Source: a virus. Taken from it: a DNA stretch of 48,559 bases. How positions within the stretch are numbered: position 1 is the stretch's first letter; each line of letters starts with the position of its first letter. Location of the stretch: positions 1 to 48,559 of IMG/VR virus record IMGVR_UViG_3300019764_000007; one strand, 5' to 3'. Under the pieces are notes generated by a model that did not search any database, was not told the origin of the DNA, and saw only the letters and a program-made list of their open reading frames with translations. Made by a program: the position numbers and the translations under genes. Of the stretch, positions 1 through 7,766 are shown in pieces.

Positions 1-1
1 A

Positions 2-30
2 ATAATAACAGAAAAAACCGCCCATTGCAA
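2..30 (-). promoter_or_regulatory. Promoter overlapping a terminator hairpin (left edge)
   Basis: On the minus strand TTGCAA (25-30) and TATTAT (2-7) are separated by 17 bases. The -35 lies in the 9-base loop of a hairpin (15-21 pairing with 31-37) that is followed by a T-run, so the same bases look like the terminator of the 57-257 gene and the promoter of the next operon outside the window. An AT-rich block lies just upstream of the -35. Confidence 0.6.
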
Positions 31-56
31 GCGATTTTTAAAAGTTTTTTATTTAA

Positions 57-257
57 TTATAAAGTAAACTCATCAGAATCGATTTGTACTGCAATAAATT
101 TCTTTTCAATGATCCATAAATAACCTTCAGATGTTTTCAATCTATGAGTCGTATTGCTATTATAGAAGTGTGTCACCCCATTAATAGTCAATTTTGATCC
201 ATCTGAGTAATGATATACTCTTGATCTCTCAATGTGTTTAAGTTTTTGTAGTTCCAT
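57..257 (-). CDS. Hypothetical small protein (66 aa)
   Basis: No family recognised. The ATG is preceded by an AGAGG ribosome binding site. The protein is mixed charged/hydrophobic with repeated aromatic residues and no membrane segment or Cys cluster; it could be a small beta-rich domain. It is the last gene of the leftmost minus-strand run, and its stop codon is followed by the hairpin/promoter module at the window edge. It is separated from the tnpB unit by about 155 bases that hold the right end of that element. Confidence 0.6.
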   Translation of the reverse strand: MELQKLKHIERSRVYHYSDGSKLTINGVTHFYNSNTTHRLKTSEGYLWIIEKKFIAVQIDSDEFTL

Positions 258-341
258 AAATACCTCTCTTTCTTATTTTCACTTTATAGTAATACCAACA
301 CCTTATCTCTAGTGTGTGCATATTTATTAGTTATCAACACA

Positions 342-376
342 ATCACCTCTAACCCTTGCAAATGCTAGATGGTGAT
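342..376. repeat. Imperfect inverted repeat at the right end of the tnpB element
   Basis: Bases 342-351 pair with 366-376 to give a ten-pair stem with one bulged T (plus strand). IS200/IS605 ends are known for subterminal hairpins with an unpaired base, so this probably marks the right end of the transposon. The 14-base loop is longer than in well-studied members, which lowers confidence. Confidence 0.45.
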
Positions 377-500
377 ATTTCTTAGGTAGTGCCCTCTAAT
401 GAGAACAAGTTTACTAAGCTAGCCCCGCAGTCCCTACGGTTAATATATTCATACTTGCGTTTAGGTCACGGTCTATAGATAGACCACATTCTTCGCAATT
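377..500 (-). ncRNA. Putative omega RNA (TnpB guide RNA) region
   Basis: TnpB proteins of IS200/IS605 elements are guided by an RNA from the 3' end of tnpB and the adjacent right end. The last codons of this gene carry the GC-rich stretch TAGGGACTGCGGGG, a sequence typical of tnpB 3' ends, followed outside the gene by a segment ending in GGGCACTACC. The boundaries are a guess: only the position relative to tnpB and this sequence are visible. The guide would be taken from DNA immediately beyond the element end, toward lower coordinates. Confidence 0.45.
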
Positions 501-1517
501 ATAAACCCTTTCATTTAATGTTAATTTTTCTTTTACGTTTCCACACTTACTACAGGTTTTAGATGATGGATACCACCTATCAATTATAACTAACTCTTTC
601 TCATACCACAAACACTTGTACTCAAGTTGTCTTCTGAACTCTCCAAAGCTTGCATCACTTATAGATTTTGCCAAACAGTGGTTCTTTTTCATGCCATCTG
701 CGTTCAAGTCTTCTATAACAATTGCATCATAATTATTTACTAAGTAATCAGTCACTGAATGTATATATGAAAACCTACAATTAGCAATCTTTTCATGAAT
801 TCTAGCAACTTTTACACGTTGTTTCTCTCTGTTTTTTGAGCCTTTTTTCATTTTAGAGAATTTACGCTGTGCTTTAGATAATTTTTCTTCGTATTTTCTA
901 TAATATTTTGGATTTTCAAATATAACTCCATCACTCAAAGTGGCAAATTCTTTTATTCCTAAATCTACGCCAACCTTTTTATTAGTCTTAGGCTTGGGTT
1001 TCACCTCGACCTCACAACACAGGTTGGCAAAATATTTACCACTTCTTGTCTTGACGACTGTTACATTATTTATTTTCATGTTATTAGAAAACACAAATGA
1101 TTGTCTAAACTTTACATATCCCATTTTAGGCAACTGAACTCTATTATTGTTGAATTTTACTGATCTGCCACTCACCCTATAAGACCACTTTGCTCTGTGT
1201 TTTGATTTAAACTTCGGAAATCCTCGACTGTGCTTGAAAAAGTTTTTATAAGCAATATCTAAGTCCTTCAGTGCATTTTGACATACAGCAGAATCTATGT
1301 CGTACAACCAATTATTTTCTTTCTTGAAGTCAACCAACTCAGATGAGTCTCTGTAATAATTACTGTTCTGACCATAGTATTCATATTCTTTGATTCTTAT
1401 ATCTAGGAAATTATTAAATACAAATCGGCTTGCTCCAATTGATCTATTTATATTCAATTCTTGTGTCTTATTTGGGTATATTCTTAATTTATAAGTTTTG
1501 TTTACTATGCATACCAC
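414..1517 (-). CDS. tnpB: TnpB, RNA-guided nuclease of IS200/IS605-type element
   Basis: Transposon-encoded RNA-guided DNA endonuclease, ancestor family of Cas12. The 367-aa length is normal. The RuvC catalytic triad is intact: D185 in GVDLG, E269 in VIEDLN, and D351 in DRDLNAS. A zinc ribbon (C322, C325, C341, C344) sits between the last two motifs, and an N-terminal segment LRIYPNKTQ is typical of the family. No tnpA transposase is present nearby, so the element is non-autonomous or domesticated. The reading frame opens at GTG (1517), but the AAAGGAGG ribosome binding site overlaps that codon, so translation may really begin a few codons later. It lies directly after the stop of the 1583-1909 gene, in the same orientation as its neighbours. 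Confidence 0.95.
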   Translation of the reverse strand: MVCIVNKTYKLRIYPNKTQELNINRSIGASRFVFNNFLDIRIKEYEYYGQNSNYYRDSSELVDFKKENNWLYDIDSAVCQNALKDLDIAYKNFFKHSRGFPKFKSKHRAKWSYRVSGRSVKFNNNRVQLPKMGYVKFRQSFVFSNNMKINNVTVVKTRSGKYFANLCCEVEVKPKPKTNKKVGVDLGIKEFATLSDGVIFENPKYYRKYEEKLSKAQRKFSKMKKGSKNREKQRVKVARIHEKIANCRFSYIHSVTDYLVNNYDAIVIEDLNADGMKKNHCLAKSISDASFGEFRRQLEYKCLWYEKELVIIDRWYPSSKTCSKCGNVKEKLTLNERVYNCEECGLSIDRDLNASMNILTVGTAGLA

Positions 1518-1582
1518 CTCCTTTGTGTTATTTCATTTCACATTGTAATCATAATGTTCTATTATACATACAATAGCTTAAA

Positions 1583-1909
1583 CTATTCACCACCGTTATA
1601 TAAGAAACATTCTTGATCTTTAAAAGATTCTAGCATATTGCAAAACGCATCTAGTAACTTTGTAGTATAGCTAGATATTAAATTGTCTGCACAGCACAGT
1701 TCTTCAACTTCATCTATTCCAGCAGTTAAAGTCCCCCATATGACACTACATTCTTCCTCATCGACATTAAATCCTTGACCTCCATTTGACCTAAGTAACT
1801 GTGTCTCAGATAGAAGCTCAGACTTTAGCTCTCCTAAACTCCATCCTTCTTGATTCCTAATAAAATTTACGATCACATCAATTGTATCATTGTTCATTTT
1901 TACATCCAT
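1583..1909 (-). CDS. Hypothetical acidic protein (108 aa)
   Basis: Not recognised. A strong AAAGGAGG site precedes the ATG. The protein is acidic and probably helical, with several cysteines (a CC pair near residue 71 and two more in the C-terminal half) but no regular zinc pattern. Its stop lies 65 bases before the tnpB reading frame, so the TnpB element appears to have inserted just behind it. Confidence 0.65.
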   Translation of the reverse strand: MDVKMNNDTIDVIVNFIRNQEGWSLGELKSELLSETQLLRSNGGQGFNVDEEECSVIWGTLTAGIDEVEELCCADNLISSYTTKLLDAFCNMLESFKDQECFLYNGGE

Positions 1910-1989
1910 AAATATCCTCCTTTCCTATTTTAGCCATTTATAGGCATTTTTTGATAATCACTAATTATCGTTACAATTACTGTGTATTT

Positions 1990-2622
1990 TTAAAAATTAT
2001 TCTTCCAATATTTAGAGATCATCCACATTATTACGTAGAAATGATATTTATTATTTACGCCAAAAGTAAAATGTGTTTTAGATTCATTATAAGATTTGAA
2101 TACTCTTTCATCTTTGAATCCATACAAGAAATTCGGCACAGCCTCAATATCAAATAAATCTTTGAAATCTAGTACTATTGGTAATTTACTCTCTACAGAT
2201 ACATAATACCCATAAAAGTTATTTCCAATTGTTAGAACTAGATCATCTTTCCCATCAGCATAGATTCTATACACTGGAAGATTAATGGATTTTGAACGAT
2301 GGTTTCCATCAACAACACAAACTTTTCTAAATACATTTTTATATCTTTCATAATCTTCATACAAGTCACAGTTAATATTGTAGAACAAGCCTTTTGCGAT
2401 ATCATCTCTAATGTAGCACACTTGATTAGAAAACGCATCTTTGTAATGCATAGTATCGTTTACATCATTAAGCCTAACCCACGTTGTTACATCTAGGATT
2501 ATATTATTTTTCTCATAATATTCTAAGAAATCTGATGTGTTCTTATTTTCCCAATATTCTTTTTTATACTCTGGATTGTAAAACTCCATATCTTTTAATT
2601 CTGCATAGCTTATTTTATTCAT
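1990..2622 (-). CDS. Protein with ParB-like DGNHR motif (210 aa)
   Basis: The central motif VVDGNHRS (residues 103-110) resembles the DGNHR-type signature of ParB/sulfiredoxin-fold proteins, where it binds nucleotide phosphates; the rest has no clear match to ParB and lacks an evident HTH. The C-terminal half is rich in aromatic residues. The ATG has a good AAGGAGG site. It could be a nucleotide-binding or NTP-hydrolysing accessory protein. This is an inference from one motif, and a distant or false match is possible. Confidence 0.65.
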   Translation of the reverse strand: MNKISYAELKDMEFYNPEYKKEYWENKNTSDFLEYYEKNNIILDVTTWVRLNDVNDTMHYKDAFSNQVCYIRDDIAKGLFYNINCDLYEDYERYKNVFRKVCVVDGNHRSKSINLPVYRIYADGKDDLVLTIGNNFYGYYVSVESKLPIVLDFKDLFDIEAVPNFLYGFKDERVFKSYNESKTHFTFGVNNKYHFYVIMWMISKYWKNNF

Positions 2623-2638
2623 AATTCCTCCTTAACCA

Positions 2639-3040
2639 TCAAAACCCAATTACAAAATCCCACGTTGAAATGATATCGTCTAACTCGCACTTTGTAATAC
2701 ATTCTTCTAAAATTCTTCCAGCTTTATCAACAGCTGTCATTTCATCATGAATTAACAAAATGGTCTTCCCGTGATGATAAATTGTACCACATGGCATCTT
2801 CTTTTTTAACAACTCAATAAATTCATTGAATGGTTCATATTCTCTTACAAGTGGTTTGATGTTATTATACCCACTTAAAACACCCTTTGCATCTAGGTCA
2901 CACACCCAGTCAGACTCTTTGTCAAATGTTAGTAATGCTGGTGTTCCGTTGTATGTATCAAGTACCAATAAGTCGCCTTCATGCACTCCACCTTTATTTA
3001 TCGTATCCTTGCATCTAAATTGTACCTCATATAGTTTCAT
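2639..3040 (-). CDS. Hypothetical protein (133 aa)
   Basis: Not recognised. The start at 3040 is chosen because AAAGGAGG lies seven bases upstream; the longer frame would begin inside the ribosome binding site. Residues 1-45 look like a small beta-barrel (EVQFRCKDTI, GDLLVLDTYNG), followed by a mixed alpha/beta region. It is preceded by the recurring leader containing AACGTTGAAAATT, which also occurs before two other genes of this arm. Confidence 0.65.
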   Translation of the reverse strand: MKLYEVQFRCKDTINKGGVHEGDLLVLDTYNGTPALLTFDKESDWVCDLDAKGVLSGYNNIKPLVREYEPFNEFIELLKKKMPCGTIYHHGKTILLIHDEMTAVDKAGRILEECITKCELDDIISTWDFVIGF

Positions 3041-3044
3041 AAAG

Positions 3045-3066
3045 CCTCCTTTCAATTTTCAACGTT
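3045..3066 (-). repeat. Leader repeat copy 1 (AACGTTGAAAATT..GGAGG)
   Basis: The minus-strand leader of the 2639-3040 gene reads AACGTTGAAAATTGAAAGGAGG. Near-identical copies lie before the genes starting at 5871 and 9674. Shared sequence beyond the ribosome binding site suggests a common control element or a recently duplicated leader. Confidence 0.55.
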
Positions 3067-3124
3067 TATCCACACTGTATGTATAATAAAGTATTATACA
3101 TTAATGGTGCTTAAAGCGTTGCGA

Positions 3125-3793
3125 TTACTTGTTTAATATTTTTCTACACTCTTCATTTGCTTGATCGATTTTTTGCTGTGTTAAAATCTTATATGGAACC
3201 TCTTTACTATCTTCGTCTAATTTTAAGAACCACAAGAATCTATCCGACCAATCTGCTTCTACAAATTCTCCATCTGATTCTAGTGTATATAATTTCGTGA
3301 ACAGTCCTTCTCTAACATCTATGTCAAAATAATAAACTTGTGTCTCTTGATTATACCCATGAGAACACCTTACGCCGTTAAATGCTTCGTATCCATTTAA
3401 TTCAGTTTTGTAGTGTCCATACAGTGATCCGGAATTAATACTTGTCATATTTGAATAACTTTGACTCCAAATAACCAAATTCTTTTCTGGATGATAATAT
3501 AGTATAACTTCTTCAGTTGATCCTTCATATTTGTTATATTCGTATACTTCTGAGTATCCTTCTTTGAATCCATGGATTTCTAGTAATGACTTAAACTGAT
3601 TCCAGTCCATACCCCAATGTGTATCGCCTGTTTCTTTTAGTGCGTATCTTTTTCTTTCGTTCATCATAATTTGAAGACCAATTGATTTCATGTTTTCGTC
3701 ATGATCAAATTCAGACCAATGTTTATTTGAAATTTTCTCAACCTCATGAATAACATCTGTGTTCAATATATCTAATACTTGTTTATTTTTCAT
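3125..3793 (-). CDS. Hypothetical protein (222 aa)
   Basis: Not recognised. The start at 3793 is chosen because GAAAGGAG lies just upstream; the extra ten residues of the longer frame are excluded. The sequence is soluble, with many aromatic and acidic residues, a central beta-rich region (residues 70-170) and a C-terminal charged helix (QQKIDQANEECRKILNK). It shares the leader style and operon direction of its neighbours, so it probably belongs to the early accessory block. Confidence 0.65.
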   Translation of the reverse strand: MKNKQVLDILNTDVIHEVEKISNKHWSEFDHDENMKSIGLQIMMNERKRYALKETGDTHWGMDWNQFKSLLEIHGFKEGYSEVYEYNKYEGSTEEVILYYHPEKNLVIWSQSYSNMTSINSGSLYGHYKTELNGYEAFNGVRCSHGYNQETQVYYFDIDVREGLFTKLYTLESDGEFVEADWSDRFLWFLKLDEDSKEVPYKILTQQKIDQANEECRKILNK

Positions 3794-3841
3794 ATCAATT
3801 CTCCTTTCATTAATTGCGGTCAAAGTGTTGGAAATACTACA

Positions 3842-4369
3842 TTACTTACTTTCCCACATCAGATGCTCACACCAATTATATTCATCTTCTTTTCCACCAA
3901 CTGACCAACTTGGATATGTATACATATCACTGAAACATTCATTTTTGTTTGTGATCAATACCTCTTTGTTATATGAGCTGATTTTTATAAGTGCATCTTC
4001 AATGATAATCCTGTCTGACAGTCTACATATAAAATTCATAAATTCCTTAAATGTTTCTTCAAATTCTCTGTCACGTAATGAGCCGTCTACAACTAGTATA
4101 TACTGGTCTTGAGTTCTCAACCATCCACCTCTTCTATTGTTGTTGCCATACCAATCTAATAGGTTGTCTGTTCTCCATCCATACTCATCGAATGATGAAC
4201 TACTATTGAATCCATCCTTCTGTATTACATATTTACTCATGTCTTTCTCACTTCCAGTAACTAGAGGTAAGTGATTTAACACAGTATCTAAGATATATCT
4301 TTTTTCAGCCTGTGTTCTGCCCATTGGCGATAATGTTATTGTTCCGTTTACATAAGTCCAAGCACTCAT
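3842..4369 (-). CDS. Hypothetical protein (175 aa)
   Basis: Not recognised. The N-terminus (MSAWTYVNGTITLSPMGRT) and the pattern of short beta strands with 'TEDALIKISSY'-like hydrophobic segments resemble small phage proteins that adopt a ferredoxin-like fold, but no motif is diagnostic. The ATG has a GAAAGGAG site. It is the first gene downstream of the region holding the 4409-4437 promoter, which reads into it. Confidence 0.6.
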   Translation of the reverse strand: MSAWTYVNGTITLSPMGRTQAEKRYILDTVLNHLPLVTGSEKDMSKYVIQKDGFNSSSSFDEYGWRTDNLLDWYGNNNRRGGWLRTQDQYILVVDGSLRDREFEETFKEFMNFICRLSDRIIIEDALIKISSYNKEVLITNKNECFSDMYTYPSWSVGGKEDEYNWCEHLMWESK

Positions 4370-4408
4370 TTCAATTCTCCTTTCATAGTTAACTTTCTAT
4401 CTAAGACA

Positions 4409-4445
4409 AGTATATACTAAAATAGAGCCAATGTAAAGCCCTATT
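4409..4445 (-). promoter_or_regulatory. Promoter fused to terminator hairpin
   Basis: On the minus strand TTTACA (4432-4437) and TATACT (4409-4414) are spaced by 17 bases. The -35 lies in the loop of an 8-pair stem (4421-4428 with 4438-4445, one G-U pair), followed by only four Ts. It would end the operon finishing at 4469 and start the one beginning at 4369. The AT-rich block AAAAAACTTTTAAA lies upstream, as at the left-edge promoter. Confidence 0.6.
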
Positions 4446-4468
4446 TAAAAGTTTTTTATTTAATTATA

Positions 4469-4873
4469 TTAATTGTCATTTTTCATAACTTCTCTCCAAG
4501 TATCTCTATTTGAAAAGTATTCTTTTAAGAATTCCATGAATTCTTCTTTGTCAATTTTATCTCCATATCCTTCTACAAAATCTTCGATATCTTCAAAGAA
4601 CATAGTCTCATAACTTTGCTGTTGAGCACTATTGATTTCAGATATATACACATTTTTATCATATGTGCTCTTACTTAGTTTACCATTTGTACACTCATAT
4701 GCAATGCTTGAAATTGTGTCGTGACAATTGTATAAGAAGAACGCAAGCATTAATTGTTGCTCATCTTTATCATATACCCCATAAAATTCTTCCATGTGCT
4801 CAATTTGATCGCTCAGATACTCTTTCATATCCTCTTTTGATTCTAAAAACTTATCAATTCCTTTTTTATACAC
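4469..4873 (-). CDS. Hypothetical acidic protein (134 aa), GTG start
   Basis: Not recognised. It starts with GTG at 4873, supported by AAAGGAG six bases upstream; there is no better start in frame. The protein is acidic and helical, with an EDFVEGYGDKIDKEEFMEFL stretch that superficially resembles an EF-hand-like helix-loop-helix but lacks the canonical loop. It overlaps the upstream 4866-5054 gene by 8 bases, pointing to translational coupling. Confidence 0.65.
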   Translation of the reverse strand: MYKKGIDKFLESKEDMKEYLSDQIEHMEEFYGVYDKDEQQLMLAFFLYNCHDTISSIAYECTNGKLSKSTYDKNVYISEINSAQQQSYETMFFEDIEDFVEGYGDKIDKEEFMEFLKEYFSNRDTWREVMKNDN

Positions 4874-5054
4874 GGCTTACTCCTTTCGCATACTCGCAGT
4901 ATTCATCCCATGTCATATCTAAATATTCATTAATAGGTAGACATGAATCAGATTTATGCCATTCTTCAATTTTCTTTTCGATTTCTTCATCTCTGCTGTT
5001 CAATACTTCATTTTTATATTTTTCTAGTAAAAAACCGTTTGAAAAAGTATTCAT
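4866..5054 (-). CDS. Hypothetical small protein (62 aa)
   Basis: Not recognised. A GGAGG site precedes the ATG. It is charged and probably helical. Both ends overlap neighbours (8 bases with the downstream gene, 4 bases with the upstream one), a compact operon arrangement that argues it is translated. Confidence 0.65.
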   Translation of the reverse strand: MNTFSNGFLLEKYKNEVLNSRDEEIEKKIEEWHKSDSCLPINEYLDMTWDEYCEYAKGVSRV

Positions 5055-5311
5055 ATTTCCTCCTTTGTTTTGTATAGATTTACTTGCATAAAATTATATC
5101 CAATTTTACCATCTTGTCTTGGGCAAAGATTCTTTTTTCTAAAGTTGAAATGAATAAAATTAGTTGTAGCATCATCTATATCATGGTAATATGGACACCC
5201 TCTTGAATATATACAGAATGATAAATCACATCTAAATCTATCTTCTATATTATCAGACATCATATCTTGATAGTTTTTAGTTTCTTTCGTATAGTATTTT
5301 GGTTTAAACAT
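5051..5311 (-). CDS. Hypothetical Cys-containing protein (86 aa)
   Basis: Not recognised. Cysteines in CDLSFCIYSRGCPYY and a later Cys near residue 64 could bind a metal, although the spacing (x4, x6) is not a classical zinc finger. The N-terminus is basic. It has a good ribosome binding site (ATGGAGG) and is the first gene of a three-gene overlapping set running to 4469. Confidence 0.6.
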   Translation of the reverse strand: MFKPKYYTKETKNYQDMMSDNIEDRFRCDLSFCIYSRGCPYYHDIDDATTNFIHFNFRKKNLCPRQDGKIGYNFMQVNLYKTKEEI

Positions 5312-5378
5312 ATTGCCTCCATTTTTTTTATTTCAACAATCCCTCGTATCTAATCATTTAGCCCTACTTAATACAATA

Positions 5379-5645
5379 TTAATTTAAATAACTTTGATCC
5401 TTCAATATGTTTACTTGCCACATTTCTAATGCAATCCATTTCGATCCATCTTGTGATATAAGAATTGATTCCTCATCTTCAAACAAATGACAATCATTAT
5501 CTCCATCAATCCAAATTCCTTTTCCCTTAGAAATTGCAAATTCTACATTGTGTAGATCAATAAACTCAACAACCTCAGATGGTGTTTCATTATCTTTGTT
5601 TAAATAACTCTCTAATTCCTCATAAGTAATAACTAAATATTTCAT
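5379..5645 (-). CDS. Hypothetical acidic protein (88 aa)
   Basis: Not recognised. The start at 5645 (MKYLVITYEELES) is set by AAGGAGG eight bases upstream, rather than the longer frame. It is acidic, with a small alpha/beta pattern and a conserved-looking 'GKGIWIDGDNDCHLF' segment. The gene lies in the compact minus-strand accessory operon. Confidence 0.65.
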   Translation of the reverse strand: MKYLVITYEELESYLNKDNETPSEVVEFIDLHNVEFAISKGKGIWIDGDNDCHLFEDEESILISQDGSKWIALEMWQVNILKDQSYLN

Positions 5646-5664
5646 ATAAACCTCCTTATATAAT

Positions 5665-5871
5665 TCATTCACAATTTTCATGCCAAACTACTTGTCCACT
5701 CATATGTGTAAAATATTCCTCTTCAGAGCCATCTTTGATCTCTTTTTGGCATCTATCACCTAGGAAAACGAATGTTTTAGTCAATACAATTTCTCCAGTT
5801 TTGTATTCGTAGCAGTCATAAGATATGTGGTGATATATCCATTCTTTTATTTTAGAAATAAATTTAACCAT
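5665..5871 (-). CDS. Hypothetical protein (68 aa)
   Basis: Not recognised. The start at 5871 (MVKFISKIKEW) follows AAAGGAGG. The N-terminal 15 residues form an amphipathic basic helix, followed by a short region with two cysteines (DRCQKE, ENCE) and conserved His/Trp near the end, which might bind a metal. It is preceded by the AACGTTGAAAATT leader repeat. Confidence 0.65.
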   Translation of the reverse strand: MVKFISKIKEWIYHHISYDCYEYKTGEIVLTKTFVFLGDRCQKEIKDGSEEEYFTHMSGQVVWHENCE

Positions 5872-5877
5872 ATAATT

Positions 5878-5900
5878 CCTCCTTTCCAATTTTCAACGTT
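5878..5900 (-). repeat. Leader repeat copy 2 (AACGTTGAAAATT..GGAGG)
   Basis: Second copy of the leader seen at 3045-3066 and 9680-9701. The identity extends through AACGTTGAAAATT and the ribosome binding site. Confidence 0.55.
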
Positions 5901-5907
5901 TCGTCTT

Positions 5908-5940
5908 ATTGTGTGCATATTGAGGTAATCTACACACAAT
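5908..5940. repeat. Perfect 8-bp inverted repeat ATTGTGTG..CACACAAT
   Basis: Arms at 5908-5915 and 5933-5940 are separated by 17 bases. There is no T-run on either side, so it is not a standard terminator. Its place between two co-directional genes fits an operator or a messenger-RNA stem. Confidence 0.5.
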
Positions 5941-5953
5941 GACTTCAAGATGT

Positions 5954-6115
5954 CTATTTTACATAGTTCTTATATCTGTCATCTTCATCATTAAAACACA
6001 CAAACGCCATGCCACAAAGATCACCGAGTGGACACACATCGCAATCTCCATCTTTCATTTCTTCACAAGCTTTATTTAATATATCTAGTGCTTCTTTGAT
6101 ATTATCTCTATTCAT
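5954..6115 (-). CDS. Small Cys-cluster protein (53 aa)
   Basis: A short gene with an AGGAGG-like site (GGAGGG) before its ATG. It ends TAG at 5954. The C-terminal half has four cysteines in CDVCPLGDLCGMAFVC (residues 25-40), a likely metal-binding knuckle. The remainder is an acidic helix. Function unknown; small phage zinc proteins often bind nucleic acid or host proteins. Confidence 0.65.
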   Translation of the reverse strand: MNRDNIKEALDILNKACEEMKDGDCDVCPLGDLCGMAFVCFNDEDDRYKNYVK

Positions 6116-6157
6116 TTAACCCTCCTTTTCTTGTTTAAAGAACCTATTATGTACATC

Positions 6158-6517
6158 TTACCACTTATTACAAAACTCTTCTTTCTTGAAAACTAATAGC
6201 ACTTCTTGTTTTTTAACTCCAATCAATTTAATATCTTTTAATTTATTGTTTGAGTAATTTGATATCGTATTGCTTGCCTCAAGAGCACTAGTTCTACCGC
6301 TTTGTACTATTACAAATACATATTTACCAATATATTCTTTTCTACAATAATAATATAAGCTCATGTCCAAACAAGTTGCGTTATTTAATTCTTTAATAAA
6401 ACTATTGTATGAATCATCATCACCTAAAACTAATGTATAGAAGTGTGATAATTGTGGATTTCTTAGATATTTATTGCTTATCCTTAAATTTAAATACTTT
6501 AATCCTTCTATTTTCAT
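6158..6517 (-). CDS. Hypothetical protein (119 aa)
   Basis: Not recognised. The ATG at 6517 has a consensus GAAAGGAGG site. The protein looks alpha/beta with a hydrophobic C-terminal strand (KQEVLLVFKKEEF). There is a single Cys-rich spot (YYYCRKEY). It belongs to the same accessory run as its neighbours. Confidence 0.6.
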   Translation of the reverse strand: MKIEGLKYLNLRISNKYLRNPQLSHFYTLVLGDDDSYNSFIKELNNATCLDMSLYYYCRKEYIGKYVFVIVQSGRTSALEASNTISNYSNNKLKDIKLIGVKKQEVLLVFKKEEFCNKW

Positions 6518-6529
6518 TTATTCCTCCTT

Positions 6530-6763
6530 TCAAACCAGCTCCTGAGTTTTTACATTAACTAATACTTCTTCAAACATATCAATATGAAAATTGATTAAGT
6601 TTAAATTTACACTATCTCCGGTTTTTAAATCTTTAAAATCCGCAAAAATATAAACAATTATACGACCCGTATTTAAATTTTTAAAACCCGGTCTGATGTC
6701 ATTATAAATATCTTCTGATTCAATTAATTCTGCTATTCTATTTAACACGTCTCTTAATTTCAT
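6530..6763 (-). CDS. Hypothetical protein (77 aa)
   Basis: Not recognised. The start at 6763 (MKLRDVLNRIAELI) follows AAGGAGG; the longer upstream frame is not supported because it would overlap the previous gene by 41 bases. An N-terminal helix is followed by beta strands with small polar loops. It lies 10 bases downstream of the radical-SAM gene and may be co-translated with it. Confidence 0.65.
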   Translation of the reverse strand: MKLRDVLNRIAELIESEDIYNDIRPGFKNLNTGRIIVYIFADFKDLKTGDSVNLNLINFHIDMFEEVLVNVKTQELV

Positions 6764-6773
6764 AATTGCCTCC

Positions 6774-7766
6774 TTATACATTATTATTTGACTTATTCTT
6801 ATCATAAACCTCAATTGATTTATTGATTCTATCTGGATTAGTATGTCTTTTGTCTAGAAACTGCTCAAATGTCAACTTTTTAAACATACTTGGTTGATTA
6901 CAGTAAGCTGAGTAATCTTTAATAAAATGATCATACTCGCTTCCCCAACAATTCTTGTCTCTCATTATATATGGTAAAACTTTATTCTTTCTACACCATT
7001 CTACACGATAAATCATGTCATGTAAAGTCATAAATTCAACATTATGGTAGACGTAAAATTTCATCTTCCAGTCCTTTGCGATATGTTTTTTCATCATTGG
7101 TAATTTCTTATTTAGCATCTTTTCATATTTAATATCATCAAATGCAAATATATACTCTCCCATGTAGTTCAACTTAGATAGCAACTCCATTTTACGGTCA
7201 GTAGCTAGTCTGAAGTCTAGTCCTTGATTAAAATCAACTCTAATATTCATTTCAATCAATTCTTCAAATACTTCTTCGCATTTATCATATGCAAATATGT
7301 TGTTATCATAGAATTTAACTTTCTTGTGCTGAATAATATCTGACAATTCATTATACTTCTTAAGTTTACCTTCGAATTTAGGAACTTTACAGAACCAGCA
7401 ATTTCTAATACAACCTCTGGTAATAAACCCATGACTTGTGTTTTCATCTTCGAAGTAAAATGGCTGTAGAGCTTCTATTTCTGGATCTAATTGTAACGCT
7501 GGATTAATTGATCCTATGCCACCAATAACCACATCCAAGCATCCTGTAATCTCAAATCTGGTTTGATTAATCTCAAATAAATTACTCACATACACTTTAT
7601 CATAAGCACTAGCATCTATAGATTTAAATACTTTAGATGGAAATGCTGTCATGTTTAGATCAATCATTTTAACCTCGTGGTCTTCTTTGTTTAGATAATG
7701 CTTATATAGTTTTCTAATTGCTATATTAAATTTACTATCTACGTTTACTAATAATATTTTTTTCAT
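6774..7766 (-). CDS. Radical SAM superfamily protein (330 aa)
   Basis: The motif CIRNCWFC (C119, C123, C126) is the CxxxCxxC iron-sulfur ligand set of radical SAM enzymes, preceded by GFITRGC as is usual for the strand beta-1. The N-terminal ~100 residues resemble a Rossmann-like (B12-binding-like) domain (KILLVNVD; DVVIGGIGS), the arrangement found in methylthiotransferase and B12-type radical SAM relatives. A C-terminal part (residues 180-310) completes the barrel. The substrate cannot be inferred; RNA or protein modification in the host is possible. The gene has AAGGAGG and lies mid-operon. Confidence 0.85.
   Translation of the reverse strand: MKKILLVNVDSKFNIAIRKLYKHYLNKEDHEVKMIDLNMTAFPSKVFKSIDASAYDKVYVSNLFEINQTRFEITGCLDVVIGGIGSINPALQLDPEIEALQPFYFEDENTSHGFITRGCIRNCWFCKVPKFEGKLKKYNELSDIIQHKKVKFYDNNIFAYDKCEEVFEELIEMNIRVDFNQGLDFRLATDRKMELLSKLNYMGEYIFAFDDIKYEKMLNKKLPMMKKHIAKDWKMKFYVYHNVEFMTLHDMIYRVEWCRKNKVLPYIMRDKNCWGSEYDHFIKDYSAYCNQPSMFKKLTFEQFLDKRHTNPDRINKSIEVYDKNKSNNNV

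Noticed and set aside
940-1137. Plus-strand frame opposite tnpB
   Set aside because: A shadow of the tnpB coding sequence without a ribosome binding site.
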